Source: Gammaproteobacteria bacterium (lineage in GTDB: Bacteria; Pseudomonadota; Gammaproteobacteria; Steroidobacterales; Steroidobacteraceae). From it: a DNA stretch of 64,000 bases. The DNA lies in contig DAHUYP010000076.1 in the NCBI GenBank assembly GCA_027315105.1, positions 163,857-227,856 on the forward strand, read 5' to 3'. Of this stretch, positions 10,055-18,547 are shown one piece after another. The notes beneath the pieces were generated by a model. That model saw only the letters and a program-made list of their open reading frames with translations, was not told the origin of the DNA and searched no databases. A program made the translations under genes and the position numbers. Numbering within the stretch: position 1 is the stretch's first letter; each line of letters opens with the position of its first letter.

Positions 10055-10681
10055 GTGAGCCTCGAACTGCTGCTCAAAGGAGTCGTACTCGGCTTCGTGA
10101 TGGCGATACCGGTCGGCCCCGTGGCCCTGACGTGCCTGCGCCGCTCGCTCGCGGCGGGGCGGCGCGCGGGGCTCATCTGCGGCCTGGGGGCCGCCACGGC
10201 AGATGCCTTCTATGCGCTGCTGGGCGCCTACGCACTCAAGGCCGTGACCCGATGGTTGGTTCGCGAGCAGTCCTGGCTGGACATATCGGGCGGCCTGATC
10301 CTGGTGCTGCTCGGCGCGCGTATCATGCGCCGGCGACCGATCGGACAGGCGGACTCGTTGCCGGGCGCGCACGGGAGGCTGACCAGCTTCCTCTCGACCT
10401 TCCTGCTGGCAATGGCCAATCCGTTGACGTTCCTCGTCTATGCCGCGCTGTTCGTCGGTTTCGATCTCGTCTCCGGTGCGGATTACTCAGCGGCCGCGGC
10501 GCTCTCGCTCGGAGTATTCGGTGGTTCGACGCTCTGGTGGCTGCTGCTGGCGTCGATTGCGGAATGGCTGCGTCCGCACATCGGCGGCGGCCTGATGCAG
10601 CGTATCAATCGCTGGTGCGGCGGCGCGCTGGTGGCCGCCGGGATCTTCACACTGACCGGCAAGATGCTGGCACGATGGTAG
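10055..10681 (+). CDS. LysE/RhtB-family amino-acid exporter
   Basis: 208-residue inner-membrane protein with about six hydrophobic segments. The N-terminal signature (VLGFVMAIPVGPVALTCLRRSLAAGRRAG, split around the first helix) and the mid-protein MANPLTFLVYAALF motif belong to the LysE/RhtB exporters. The substrate cannot be read from sequence. I take GTG 10055 as start because the family sequence begins there; an in-frame TTG at 10001 would add 18 non-conserved residues. It is a single gene; the 230 bases after it show no gene or clear terminator. Confidence 0.85.
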   Translation: MSLELLLKGVVLGFVMAIPVGPVALTCLRRSLAAGRRAGLICGLGAATADAFYALLGAYALKAVTRWLVREQSWLDISGGLILVLLGARIMRRRPIGQADSLPGAHGRLTSFLSTFLLAMANPLTFLVYAALFVGFDLVSGADYSAAAALSLGVFGGSTLWWLLLASIAEWLRPHIGGGLMQRINRWCGGALVAAGIFTLTGKMLARW

Positions 10682-10915
10682 GCGCAGCTTCCCGGGCCAG
10701 CGCTGCCCTGCGCTTGCCGCGCCGCTTTTCCAGCGGCCGGCGTAGCCAGCCACACACGTCGCCGCGTACCTGTCAACCCATGTGCGCGCAACGCCGCGTT
10801 CGGATAGTCTTCGGTACGGCGGTCGCGCCAAGCGGTCTTGGCGGGCGAATCGGAGCCGGGCCGCGAACAGCGGTAGCGGCGCGGTGATATGCGGCCAGCG
10901 GGAGTCTATGCGCAC

Positions 10916-11815
10916 ATGAGGCAGTGGATGGTGTGGCTGATGTACGCGGCGGCGGGGGCTGGGGCGGCGAGCGCGGGCGAGACGGCACAGGTTGAGCTGC
11001 CGGCGCTGATGCAGCCGGCGGTCACCGAACAGCATCCGGGCAAGCTGATCTGGGCGGAGCTCGTGACCCCGGATCTGGCGACGGCCAAGCGTTTCTATGG
11101 TGCGCTGTTCGGCTGGAATTTCCGCGATCTTCATACCAGGAAAGGCGAGTATTCAGTCGCGCTGCTGGATGGCGCGCCGATCGCCGGCCTGATGCAGCGG
11201 GCCTTGCCGTCCGGCGAGCACCGGCAAGCGGCATGGCTGCCTTTTCTGTCCGTGCGCAGCGTGCGTCATGCGGCGCGCCTGATCGCGGCCCGCGGCGGCA
11301 AGCAGCTCGCCGCGCCGCGTACCTATGCGCTGCGCGGCCGGCAAGGGGTGTATGCCGATCCGCAGGGAGCGGTATTTGCGATCCTGCACTCGAGCAGCGG
11401 TGACCCTCCGGACGTGATGGCGGCCCCCGGCGAGTGGATCTGGAGCGCACTGGTGACGCAGCATCCGGATGCCGATGCGGCTTTCTATCAGGACGTGTTC
11501 GGCTACGAGGTATTCGAACTGCCGAATGAGGACGGGGTCGAGCACCTGGTGCTCTCGAGCGAGCAGTTTGCGCGCGCCAGCGTGAACGCGCCGCCGACGG
11601 CGAATCCCCGGCTACGCCCGCACTGGATCGATTTCGTGCGGGTGAACAGCGTGGCCGATACGATCGAGCAGGCTCAGAAGCTCGGCGGTCGAGTGCTGGT
11701 CGAGCCGCATACGGATCGACATGGCGGATTGGTGGCGGTGATCGCCGATCCGGCTGGGGCGCCCATCGGAGTGCTCGAATGGAACGAAGCGGGCGCGCAG
11801 GAGGCGCCGAAATGA
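10916..11815 (+). CDS. Exported protein with two VOC (glyoxalase-like) domains
   Basis: A predicted signal peptide (hydrophobic WMVWLMYAAAGAGAASAG) is followed by two vicinal-oxygen-chelate domains, the first opening with GKLIWAELVTPDLATAKRFY and the second with GEWIWSALVTQHPDADAAFY. Such tandem domains bind small ligands or metals, but the usual glyoxalase metal His/Glu set is not obvious and no substrate can be assigned. ATG 10916 follows GGGAG by 11 bases; ATG 10889 is an upstream alternative. The stop overlaps the next lipoprotein gene by ATGA (11812-11815), so the two are co-translated. Confidence 0.8.
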   Translation: MRQWMVWLMYAAAGAGAASAGETAQVELPALMQPAVTEQHPGKLIWAELVTPDLATAKRFYGALFGWNFRDLHTRKGEYSVALLDGAPIAGLMQRALPSGEHRQAAWLPFLSVRSVRHAARLIAARGGKQLAAPRTYALRGRQGVYADPQGAVFAILHSSSGDPPDVMAAPGEWIWSALVTQHPDADAAFYQDVFGYEVFELPNEDGVEHLVLSSEQFARASVNAPPTANPRLRPHWIDFVRVNSVADTIEQAQKLGGRVLVEPHTDRHGGLVAVIADPAGAPIGVLEWNEAGAQEAPK

Positions 11816-12285
11816 GCGGCGCAGCCGTGCAGCGACGGGTTGCGGCTGCGGCCGCCCTGCTGCTGCTCGGGGCGCTGGCGGGGTGCGCCGGCTTCGGCGT
11901 CGACGAGGGCTACGACGACGGCTACGACGACGGCTACGATGACATGGGCGACGCCGCGCCGGCATTCGGATACGGCTTGGACTTCTTCGGGCCCGGCGAT
12001 CTCGGCTATGGCTATGGCTACGGCTACGGCGGCTTCGGCGGCTATGGCGGCGGCTGGGGGCCGGGGTACTACGTCGGACCGCCCCGTTATGGCTACGGAG
12101 GAGCGGGCGACTTCGGCCATCCGGGCGGCTTCGACCATCCGGGCGGCTTCGACCGTCCGGGTGGCGTCGGGCATCCGGCGTATCGGCCGGCACCGATGTC
12201 GCGATCGATGCCATCGATCCCGACGGGCCCGCGCGGCGGCGGCATGCGTGGTGGCGGCATGCGCGGCGGCGGCCGCGGTCGCTGA
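11812..12285 (+). CDS. Gly/Tyr-rich lipoprotein
   Basis: 157 residues: an N-terminal signal with lipobox LAGC (mature Cys about residue 25), then a low-complexity chain. Three GYDD repeats, a run of GYGYG/GGFGGYGG, three PGGFD-like repeats and a C-terminal GGGMR-rich basic tail are visible. No enzymatic domain. It is translationally coupled (ATGA) to the VOC protein. Proteins of this kind are usually envelope-surface or matrix-associated, which here is inference only. Confidence 0.75.
   Translation: MSGAAVQRRVAAAAALLLLGALAGCAGFGVDEGYDDGYDDGYDDMGDAAPAFGYGLDFFGPGDLGYGYGYGYGGFGGYGGGWGPGYYVGPPRYGYGGAGDFGHPGGFDHPGGFDRPGGVGHPAYRPAPMSRSMPSIPTGPRGGGMRGGGMRGGGRGR
11908..11943 (+). repeat. Three 12-bp tandem repeats coding for GYDD
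   Basis: Three consecutive 12-base units (ggctacgacgac, the last with one change) encode Gly-Tyr-Asp-Asp three times inside the lipoprotein gene. Such in-frame units can change copy number by slippage without breaking the frame. Confidence 0.85.
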
Positions 12286-12340
12286 GGTCACGGGGCTGAT
12301 GCCTGCACCGGCCGGCGCGCACCAGCCCGGTCGCGGCCGA

Positions 12341-13759
12341 TCACGGCTCCGCGTTGCCGGTCACCGCGACGAAGCTGGGAGCGCCCTTGCGGATCACTCG
12401 GAGCAGCAAGGGCAGGCTGGGGGAGGGCTTGCTGACCATCGCCAGATCCGCCACGTCGTCCAGGTGCTTGGATCCGGCATGGGTGATCAGATCGCCGATC
12501 TTCAGGCCGGCGAGCGCTCCTGCGCCGTCCGGACGCAACTGCGTCACGATCAGGCCGCCGATTTCGTCCGGCGCCTTGAGCGCCTGGCGGATCTCGAGCG
12601 TCGAATCGGCCACACCGAGCTCCAGATTCGGCACCCAGGTATCCCGACCGCCGCTCTGCCGCGGGTCGGCGGGCGGATCCGGCAGTTGACCAATGGTCAG
12701 CGCAATTGGCCGCTCGACGCCATCGCGCACCACCGACGCCTCCGCGATCGTGCCTGGAGTCAGGCGGGCGGCGACCCGTCCCAGATTCTCGGAGGTGATC
12801 GGCGCGGAGCCGATGCTCAACAATACGTCACCGACCATCAGCGTCCCGGCAGCGGGTCCTTGCGGCATCACGGCCGTGATCAACGTTCCCGCGGGAGCCG
12901 CGCGACCAAGGAGTGCCCGCGCCAGCGCCGGCGTCATGGCCTGCACCTCGATGCCCAGATAGCCGCGATCGACCCGTCCGTGTGACTCGATCTCGCTGAC
13001 CACGGACGCCACCGTTTCCGCCGGAATTGCGAACCCCAGGCCGACAGAACCCCCGCTCGGGGACAGTATCGCGGTCGCAATGCCGATCACTGCTCCGCTG
13101 CTCGACAGCAGAGGTCCGCCCGAGTTGCCGAGATTGATGGCCGCGTCGGTCTGCAGGAAATCGATATACGGGTCTTCATCCAGCGATCGGCCTCGGGCCG
13201 AGAGTATGCCGGCCGTGACCGACTGACCGAGACCGAAGGGATTGCCGATGGCGATGACCGGATCGCCGACGGAGATCGTGTCCGAGGATCCCAGGCGCAA
13301 TGCCGGCAGGCGGCCGGCGTTGACTCCGAGCAGGGCGATATCGGTGGTCGCATCGGCACCGATCACACGCGCGGGGATTTCCCGACCGTCCGCCAGTTTG
13401 ACCCGCACTGCACGCGCGCCCTCGATGACGTGGCGGCTGGTGATGATGAGTCCGTCCTCACGCAGGATGAACCCTGAGCCCAGCGCGGATGTGGCGTCGC
13501 CGGGCGCCGCATTGATGCCGCTCGGCCCGGACAGCATGCGGCGCATGAACGCGCGCATGTCGAGAGTCGGAGTGTCGGCGCTCGCTCGCTCCACGGCGCG
13601 TTGGCCGGCGCTCTCCGGCTGTTCCTCGACCAGCACGGTGACCACACTGGGCCCTGCGCGGCGCACCAGTTCGGCGTAGCCGGCATTCGACGCCACGGCC
13701 GCGGGCGCGACCAACATGGCCGCTGCCGTGATCGCGGCCGTCAACCAGGCGGTGCGCAT
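12341..13759 (-). CDS. HtrA/Do-family periplasmic serine protease
   Basis: 472-residue DegP/DegQ-type protease and chaperone. A signal peptide (AWLTAAITAAAMLVAPAAVAS) is followed by a chymotrypsin-fold domain with His in TSRHVIEGA, Asp in ATTDIALL and Ser in NLGNSGGPL, then two PDZ domains (from about GYLGIEVQAMTP and GGLIVTQLRPDGA). It would act in the periplasm on unfolded envelope proteins. ATG 13759 is the start that gives a clean signal peptide. The frame continues upstream (ATG about 13904) with a CPVC pair and non-family sequence, which I treat as non-coding. It is divergent from the methyltransferase at 13989. Confidence 0.92.
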   Translation of the reverse strand: MRTAWLTAAITAAAMLVAPAAVASNAGYAELVRRAGPSVVTVLVEEQPESAGQRAVERASADTPTLDMRAFMRRMLSGPSGINAAPGDATSALGSGFILREDGLIITSRHVIEGARAVRVKLADGREIPARVIGADATTDIALLGVNAGRLPALRLGSSDTISVGDPVIAIGNPFGLGQSVTAGILSARGRSLDEDPYIDFLQTDAAINLGNSGGPLLSSSGAVIGIATAILSPSGGSVGLGFAIPAETVASVVSEIESHGRVDRGYLGIEVQAMTPALARALLGRAAPAGTLITAVMPQGPAAGTLMVGDVLLSIGSAPITSENLGRVAARLTPGTIAEASVVRDGVERPIALTIGQLPDPPADPRQSGGRDTWVPNLELGVADSTLEIRQALKAPDEIGGLIVTQLRPDGAGALAGLKIGDLITHAGSKHLDDVADLAMVSKPSPSLPLLLRVIRKGAPSFVAVTGNAEP

Positions 13760-13988
13760 CTTCCCATCAATCCGCCCGGATGGGCTCGGCCGCGCTCCCG
13801 CAGGCAGGGATACGGCTTCGCTGATCTCAGGGCCTGAAGCACACACCGGGCACCACCCCGTTCGCGTTACGCGCTGCACGACGATCTTCCACTGATCGCT
13901 CATCCTAGGCCTGTTATATCGTGCTGTCATCCGCCGGTGTATCGTTTCCGGACCGTCCAACCGCGCTCGCAGGCGTATGGGATAACCG

Positions 13989-14642
13989 ATGATAGAGCAG
14001 GGCGCTGGAATCCCGCCAGGCGATGAGCCGGAACGAACCACGGAGCTGGAACGCTGGAACGCGCGATTTGCCGGCGAGCAATACTGGTTCGGCACCGAGC
14101 CGAATGCGTTCCTGGCTTCGCAGCGACATCGGTTGCGGCCGGGCATGACGGCGCTTGCGGTCGCGGACGGCGAGGGCCGCAACGGCGTGTGGCTGGCGCA
14201 GCAGGGGCTGAAGGTGCTCGCGGTCGATTTCTCGCAGCCGGCGCTCGACAAGGCGCGGGGCCTGGCCGCGAAGCGCGGCGTCGCCATCGATACGCTGTGC
14301 GTCGACCTGGCCACGTGGGATTGGGGGCCGCCGAGCTTCGACGTGGTGGCGGCGATTTTCATTCAATTCGCATCGCCGCCGCTGCGCGCCAGCATCTTTC
14401 GCCGCATGCAGGAGGTGCTGTTGCCCGAGGGACTGCTGCTGCTCGAAGGCTATAGACCCGAGCAGCTCGAATACCGGACCGGAGGGCCGCCCCAAGTCGA
14501 GAATCTCAATACGGCGCGAATGTTGCGCGAGGCGTTCAGCGGCATGAAGATCCTTCAACTGGCCGAGTACGATGCGGAAGTGGCCGAAGGCAGCGGCCAC
14601 CACGGCATGTCGGCGCTCATCGATCTGGTCGCGCAGAAGTGA
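13989..14642 (+). CDS. Class I SAM-dependent methyltransferase (TehB-like)
   Basis: 217-residue cytoplasmic Rossmann methyltransferase. The glycine motif appears as ALAVADGEGRNGVWLAQQGLKVLAVDFS (motif I plus the acidic residue ending strand 2), and motif IV as FDVVAAIFIQF. The arrangement and the FAGEQYWFGTEPNAFL N-terminus resemble TehB-like or small-molecule thiol/tellurite methyltransferases. The substrate is unknown. The stop overlaps the following DsbA-like gene (GTGA at 14639-14642), so the two are translationally coupled. Confidence 0.85.
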   Translation: MIEQGAGIPPGDEPERTTELERWNARFAGEQYWFGTEPNAFLASQRHRLRPGMTALAVADGEGRNGVWLAQQGLKVLAVDFSQPALDKARGLAAKRGVAIDTLCVDLATWDWGPPSFDVVAAIFIQFASPPLRASIFRRMQEVLLPEGLLLLEGYRPEQLEYRTGGPPQVENLNTARMLREAFSGMKILQLAEYDAEVAEGSGHHGMSALIDLVAQK

Positions 14643-15250
14643 GCGGCCGATGCGGTCGACGCACGGTGCTGCTGAGGATCGTTGCGGCAGCCTCCTGCAT
14701 CGCCGGCTTGGCCGATGCGGCGGCGACGGCAGGCGGCGGGCGCGCGCCACCGCGGCCGGGTCCGCTCACGCCCATTCTCGGCAATGCCCGTGGCACGCGC
14801 GTGCTGGCGGTGTATTTCGATTATCACTGCCCATACTGCCGTGCGATGGATCCGCTGCTGCGAACGCTGGTGGAGCGAAACCCGCAGTTGCAGATCCTGT
14901 TCAAGGAATTTCCGATCCTGCGATGGGATTCCGAGACGGCGGCGCGCATCGCCCTGTCGGCGCAGCTGCGCGGACGCTATTTCGAGGTGCATGAGCGCCT
15001 GATGCAATCCGCCGGGGATTTCACCGGCGCGGTGGCCACCGATATCGCCCGCTGGCTCGACGTCGATCCCACATCGTTTCGCAAGGACATGGGAAGTGCG
15101 CAGATCAGCGCAGAGCTGCAGAGCAATGCGGCCGAGGCGCAGAGGATGGACATTCATGGAACCCCGGCGGTCGTTTCCCGAATCGCGATCGAGCAGGGAG
15201 GCCGCAGCTTGCCGCAACTTCAGGCCATGGTGGACGCGCTCCGGGGCTGA
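14639..15250 (+). CDS. DsbA/thioredoxin-fold exported oxidoreductase
   Basis: 203-residue protein with an N-terminal signal segment (VLLRIVAAASCIAGLADAAA) and a thioredoxin fold carrying the redox motif CPYC in AVYFDYHCPYCRAMDP. The cis-proline loop is visible as GTPAVV. The inserted helical domain is of the DsbA/ScsC/BdbD type (KEFPIL...). It should act on thiols in the periplasm. GTG 14639 overlaps the stop of the methyltransferase gene by four bases. The pairing suggests a common substrate or stress, but nothing more specific. Confidence 0.87.
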   Translation: MSGRCGRRTVLLRIVAAASCIAGLADAAATAGGGRAPPRPGPLTPILGNARGTRVLAVYFDYHCPYCRAMDPLLRTLVERNPQLQILFKEFPILRWDSETAARIALSAQLRGRYFEVHERLMQSAGDFTGAVATDIARWLDVDPTSFRKDMGSAQISAELQSNAAEAQRMDIHGTPAVVSRIAIEQGGRSLPQLQAMVDALRG

Positions 15251-15377
15251 CGCTGCAGCGGCCGGTCGCGGACTCGTGCGGCGTGGACGCCCGCCGTAGC
15301 TGCGGGACCCGCAGTACGCGTCCGGCGACTTGGCGCTGGTTGTGTGATGAGTATCACAAATAGCCCTGTTTTCAACC

Positions 15378-15405
15378 GTTAATGCCGCGTTCAGTGGGAT
15401 TTAAT
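15378..15405. promoter_or_regulatory. Triple TTAA-type hexamer array A (upstream of rpoE)
   Basis: GTTAAT-N5-GTTCAG-N5-TTTAAT, with hexamers starting exactly 11 bases apart at 15378, 15389 and 15400. It ends 22 bases before the sigma-factor ATG. Period and wording resemble the direct-repeat boxes of OmpR/PmrA-type response regulators (YTTAAK-N5-YTTAAK). Confidence 0.55.
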
Positions 15406-15427
15406 GTGGGGCGACTAAGCTATCCAC

Positions 15428-16150
15428 ATGGCGCAACCGCAGATCTACGTGGACCTGGCTCGGTCGCCGCGGCATCGGCTGCAAGCCGTACGCCCGGATG
15501 CCTCCGCGCACGCGGACGCGAGCGACCTCGGACTGGTGCGTCGCGCCCAGTTCGGTGAGCGGCGCGCGTTCGACATGCTGGTGGTCAAATACCAGCCGCG
15601 GGTGGTCAAGCTTGCCATGCGCTATACGCGCAACCATTCCGATGCCGAGGATGTCTCGCAGGAGACCTTCATCAAGGCGTTCCGTGGCCTGCGCCATTTC
15701 CGCTTCGAGTGCGCGTTCTACACCTGGCTGCATCGCATCGCGATCAATTCCGCCAAGGATGTGTTGGTGGCGCGCGCGCGCGACCGGGCCATCATCAGAT
15801 CGGAATTACCCGCAGCCGACGATGCTGCCGGTTTTCCGGCACGCCTGCAGGAGTTGGAGACGCCGGAGGGCTTGACGGTCAACGAGGACATCCGCGGCAT
15901 GGTCAATGCGACCCTGCAGGCGCTTCCCGAGACGCACCGCACGGCGATCATGCTGCGTGAAATCGACGGCCTCACGTATGAGGCCATCGCCGCGACGATG
16001 GACATCCCCATCGGCACGGTACGTTCGCGGGTGTTCAGGGCGCGCGAGGTGATCGATACCCGTTTGCGCCTGGTCGTCGACGGGGGGCTGGGGCGCCGCG
16101 GCAAGCGGCGGGCGCGTGCGATCCGCGAGCCGTCGAGAGTGCCCGGATAG
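15428..16150 (+). CDS. rpoE: RpoE-like ECF sigma factor
   Basis: 240-residue ECF sigma factor that redirects RNA polymerase, classically to envelope-stress promoters. Region 2 is seen in FDMLVVKYQPRVVKLAMRY...DAEDVSQETFIKAFRGL and region 4 in LPETHRTAIMLREIDGLTYEAIAATMDIPIGTVRSR; these read like the RpoE/AlgU group. An unusual 40-residue N-terminal extension and a basic C-terminal tail (GRRGKRRARAIREPSR) flank the core. No rseA/mucA anti-sigma gene follows: the next gene is convergent. Two TTAA-type arrays bracket the gene (15378 and 16191). Confidence 0.9.
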   Translation: MAQPQIYVDLARSPRHRLQAVRPDASAHADASDLGLVRRAQFGERRAFDMLVVKYQPRVVKLAMRYTRNHSDAEDVSQETFIKAFRGLRHFRFECAFYTWLHRIAINSAKDVLVARARDRAIIRSELPAADDAAGFPARLQELETPEGLTVNEDIRGMVNATLQALPETHRTAIMLREIDGLTYEAIAATMDIPIGTVRSRVFRAREVIDTRLRLVVDGGLGRRGKRRARAIREPSRVPG

Positions 16151-16190
16151 CCCGGCCCTGGTCCGCACCGCCGCAGCGACGAGTGCGCGG

Positions 16191-16218
16191 ATTAAGGACA
16201 CATTAATGCAGGATTAAC
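16191..16218. promoter_or_regulatory. Triple TTAA-type hexamer array D (downstream of rpoE)
   Basis: ATTAAG-N5-ATTAAT-N5-ATTAAC with hexamers starting at 16191, 16202 and 16213, the most regular of the four arrays. It lies between the 3' ends of two convergent genes, an odd place for a promoter element unless it controls an unannotated transcript. Confidence 0.5.
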
Positions 16219-16306
16219 GCCGGCGGCCGAAGCGCACCCGTGGATGGCGGGTCCGCGGCAGGCCTCGGGCGCTGCCAAAGGCTCACGCCGAGGCTTGCCT
16301 GGAGGC

Positions 16307-17101
16307 TCACTGCAACGCTGCTATCAGGTAGTGACCGGCATCGTCATCGGCCATCAACTCGATCTCTGTGGGCGCAGCGGCGCCGCTGGCGGGGAAATAG
16401 CTCGCCAGGCCCGTGAACCTCAGGGTGGCGCCGTTACAGATGCGAACATAATTCTCGCTATAGGCGTTGAAGCGCGAATCGATCAGGCCGAAGGAACCGG
16501 TGTATGTGCAGCTGTTCGAATCGGTGGCGGAAAATGCGCCGTTGCCAAGTATCGTCGCGCTCAGGGTGAATCCATTGGCGCTGTAGGTCCAGGTGCCCGC
16601 GAGCGTCGCGAGCGAGGAGGCGGTGTTGTAGACGGTATCGAAGTTCAACGCCAGGTTCTCGACGTTACCCGCTTGATCGGTCAGCGTGCCGGTCATGCCG
16701 GGTGATGCGATGACCGCAGATACGGTGCCGGAATCCGCGAGGGTGCCATTCGGAAAATCGGCCGACTGGGAATAGCCAAAATAGCTGCCGGACAACTGGG
16801 ATCCCGTGGTGCCGACGTTGAGGCGGTAGTAGGTCCCGTCCGCACCGCTCATGCGGGCATCGCCGTTCTCGGCGATGATGGCGATGACCGGGGTTTCCTG
16901 CTGCGTCGCCGTGTTCGTCACGGTGCCCTGGTAGATGCCCGAAGGATCCACGCCGCGCGGAGGCTGGCACGCGCCGTAGGAGCCGTAGGAGCCGTAGGAG
17001 CCGCCGGAGCCGCAAGAGCCTCCGGAGTATCCGCCGCAGCCGACCACGAGCGAACTGCCCGTGATCGCCACGACTGGTAACAGACGACTTTGCACACTCA
17101 T
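16307..17101 (-). CDS. Lipoprotein of unknown function
   Basis: 264 residues, not recognised. The N-terminus has a signal ending in VVGC (lipobox-like, Cys about 22), then a Gly/Ser/Tyr linker containing three SYG repeats, then a beta-rich domain with GIYQGTVTN...GTWTYSANGFTLSATI...CTYTGSF. This strand pattern looks like a small beta-sandwich lipocalin-like fold found in many uncharacterised envelope lipoproteins. It converges on rpoE and is divergent from the sulfotransferase at 17273. Confidence 0.7.
   Translation of the reverse strand: MSVQSRLLPVVAITGSSLVVGCGGYSGGSCGSGGSYGSYGSYGACQPPRGVDPSGIYQGTVTNTATQQETPVIAIIAENGDARMSGADGTYYRLNVGTTGSQLSGSYFGYSQSADFPNGTLADSGTVSAVIASPGMTGTLTDQAGNVENLALNFDTVYNTASSLATLAGTWTYSANGFTLSATILGNGAFSATDSNSCTYTGSFGLIDSRFNAYSENYVRICNGATLRFTGLASYFPASGAAAPTEIELMADDDAGHYLIAALQ
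16974..17000 (-). repeat. Three 9-bp tandem repeats coding for SYG
   Basis: Three exact copies of a 9-base unit in the lipoprotein gene encode a Ser-Tyr-Gly linker directly after the lipobox region. Copy-number change would keep the frame. Confidence 0.8.
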
Positions 17102-17272
17102 GGTGCCTCCGCGAGGATTCGAGTCAGGTGGCCCGGATCGAATTTTAACTCTTTTTCAAAGCCGCCAGGATGGCAATTGGACGAAATGGCCGCAGCGATG
17201 CAATCACGGCTCGGCGTCTGCGCAGTGTCTGCCTGGACGTTCACATCACGGACTCGTTAATCTGCAGTCCGC

Positions 17273-18361
17273 ATGGGCGTGGAATTCAAACTCTCCGATC
17301 GCGAATTGCCGGTTTCGCCGGTCTTCGTTCATTTTCTGGCGCAGGTGCTCTCGCAGCGCCCATTCGAGCGCGAGATCTGGGCCGACCAGCGCTCGGAAGC
17401 GCTCTTGCGCAGCGCCGATGACCCGCAGCGCAGCGCCAGCGACGCGGCCGCGGCCGTCATGGGCAGCCCTGCGGGGCGCGCCTGGCTGGCCCGCGCCTAC
17501 GGGCTGCTGTTCGCGCTGCTGACCGGCGATCCCGGTCCGTTGCAGGAACTGCATTCGCGCTTTCATTTCGTCAACATCATCGGCATTCCGCGCACCGGCG
17601 GCTCCTATCTCACGGCCGAGCTGTACCGCGCCCTCGGCATGACGCCGGAACAGGTACCGAACGTGATCGCCCATGACAGTTTTCCGGAGGCCGGGCCGTT
17701 CCAATTCCAGCCGGGCTTGAACAGTTGGACGCTGAGCCTGAAGACCATGGCCGAATACCTGACCATGGTCGAGATCTTCTTCGACGGGCAACCGCGCCGC
17801 TGCGGCAAGATCGTCGTGCCGAAGAAGCTCACCAAAGGCGTATACGCCGGCGGATTCTTTCATCGTATCCTCGGCGAGGGCATGGAGCAGGTCGTGACCG
17901 TGCGGCATCCGGCGGCGGCCTGCGTGTCGACCTACGAAAAGTCGGGCGGCCTGCCGGTCGGCGGGTGTTTCGCCGTGCGTTCGAACATCGAGGAATGGTG
18001 CCGCCGCGATCTGCTGTCCACCGGTAGCGGCGCAGAACGCCTCGAGCGGATGGACTATTTCGACGCCTATCTGCGCTATTGGGAGCAGTATCATCTGCGT
18101 CTTGCGGTGGGCGGATTCTCGGGCGGCCGTGAGCGGCGGGTCGTCGCGTTCGAGCGCTCAGCGCTGCAGTCTCTCGCCCAGAGCTACCACGATCGCTACG
18201 GCAGCGGCCTGCGGGCGTCCGAATTCCAGGTGTCCGACAAGGCCCGGCAGCTGCATCCGGAATGGCTGCAGCGGGCCCAGCCGTCGATCGATCGGATCGC
18301 CGCGACCTGGAAACTGGTCGGGATGGCGTTCCCGGCGGAACAAATCGCCGCCTGCTGGTGA
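17273..18361 (+). CDS. Sulfotransferase-family protein
   Basis: 362-residue protein with the PAPS-binding elements of sulfotransferases: the 5'-phosphosulfate loop GIPRTGGSYLT (about residues 104-114) and the 3'-phosphate element VTVRHPAAACVSTYEKSGG (Arg about 211). It would transfer sulfate from PAPS to an unknown acceptor. The N-terminal 95 residues (VFVHFLAQVLSQRPFEREIWADQ...) are not part of the catalytic core and I do not recognise them. It converges on the SYLF gene across a spacer with a strong hairpin. Confidence 0.78.
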   Translation: MGVEFKLSDRELPVSPVFVHFLAQVLSQRPFEREIWADQRSEALLRSADDPQRSASDAAAAVMGSPAGRAWLARAYGLLFALLTGDPGPLQELHSRFHFVNIIGIPRTGGSYLTAELYRALGMTPEQVPNVIAHDSFPEAGPFQFQPGLNSWTLSLKTMAEYLTMVEIFFDGQPRRCGKIVVPKKLTKGVYAGGFFHRILGEGMEQVVTVRHPAAACVSTYEKSGGLPVGGCFAVRSNIEEWCRRDLLSTGSGAERLERMDYFDAYLRYWEQYHLRLAVGGFSGGRERRVVAFERSALQSLAQSYHDRYGSGLRASEFQVSDKARQLHPEWLQRAQPSIDRIAATWKLVGMAFPAEQIAACW

Positions 18362-18408
18362 TGGCCGCGGATTGCGCCCGCGCTGCCGGGCCGGCGTGCC
18401 GTGAATTC

Positions 18409-18454
18409 GCGCCGGCAGGACGTCGTCGATGCCGATCGGGACGTCTGCCGGCGC
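18409..18454. terminator. Long hairpin between convergent genes, no T-tract
   Basis: Ten paired bases (GCGCCGGCAG with CTGCCGGCGC), one bulged G, then five more pairs (ACGTC with GACGT) around a 15-base loop. It sits between the 3' ends of the sulfotransferase (+) and SYLF (-) genes. There is no T-run on either strand, so termination is only a guess. Confidence 0.4.
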
Positions 18455-18547
18455 TGCGCTACCGGCACCGATTTGGGTCCGGTTGTCGAGTCCTGGCGGG
18501 ATCACTTCGGGGTGAGCGCCACGTCGCCGGATCGCGGTGTGGACGGC

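Noticed and set aside
13760..14362. Upstream extension of the HtrA frame, including a CPVC pair
   Set aside because: It overlaps the divergent methyltransferase gene and would destroy the signal peptide position; no conserved sequence.
16262..16294. GCCTCGG/CCGAGGC inverted repeat between rpoE and the lipoprotein gene as a terminator
   Set aside because: Only 7 base pairs with a 19-base loop and no T-run; too weak to call.
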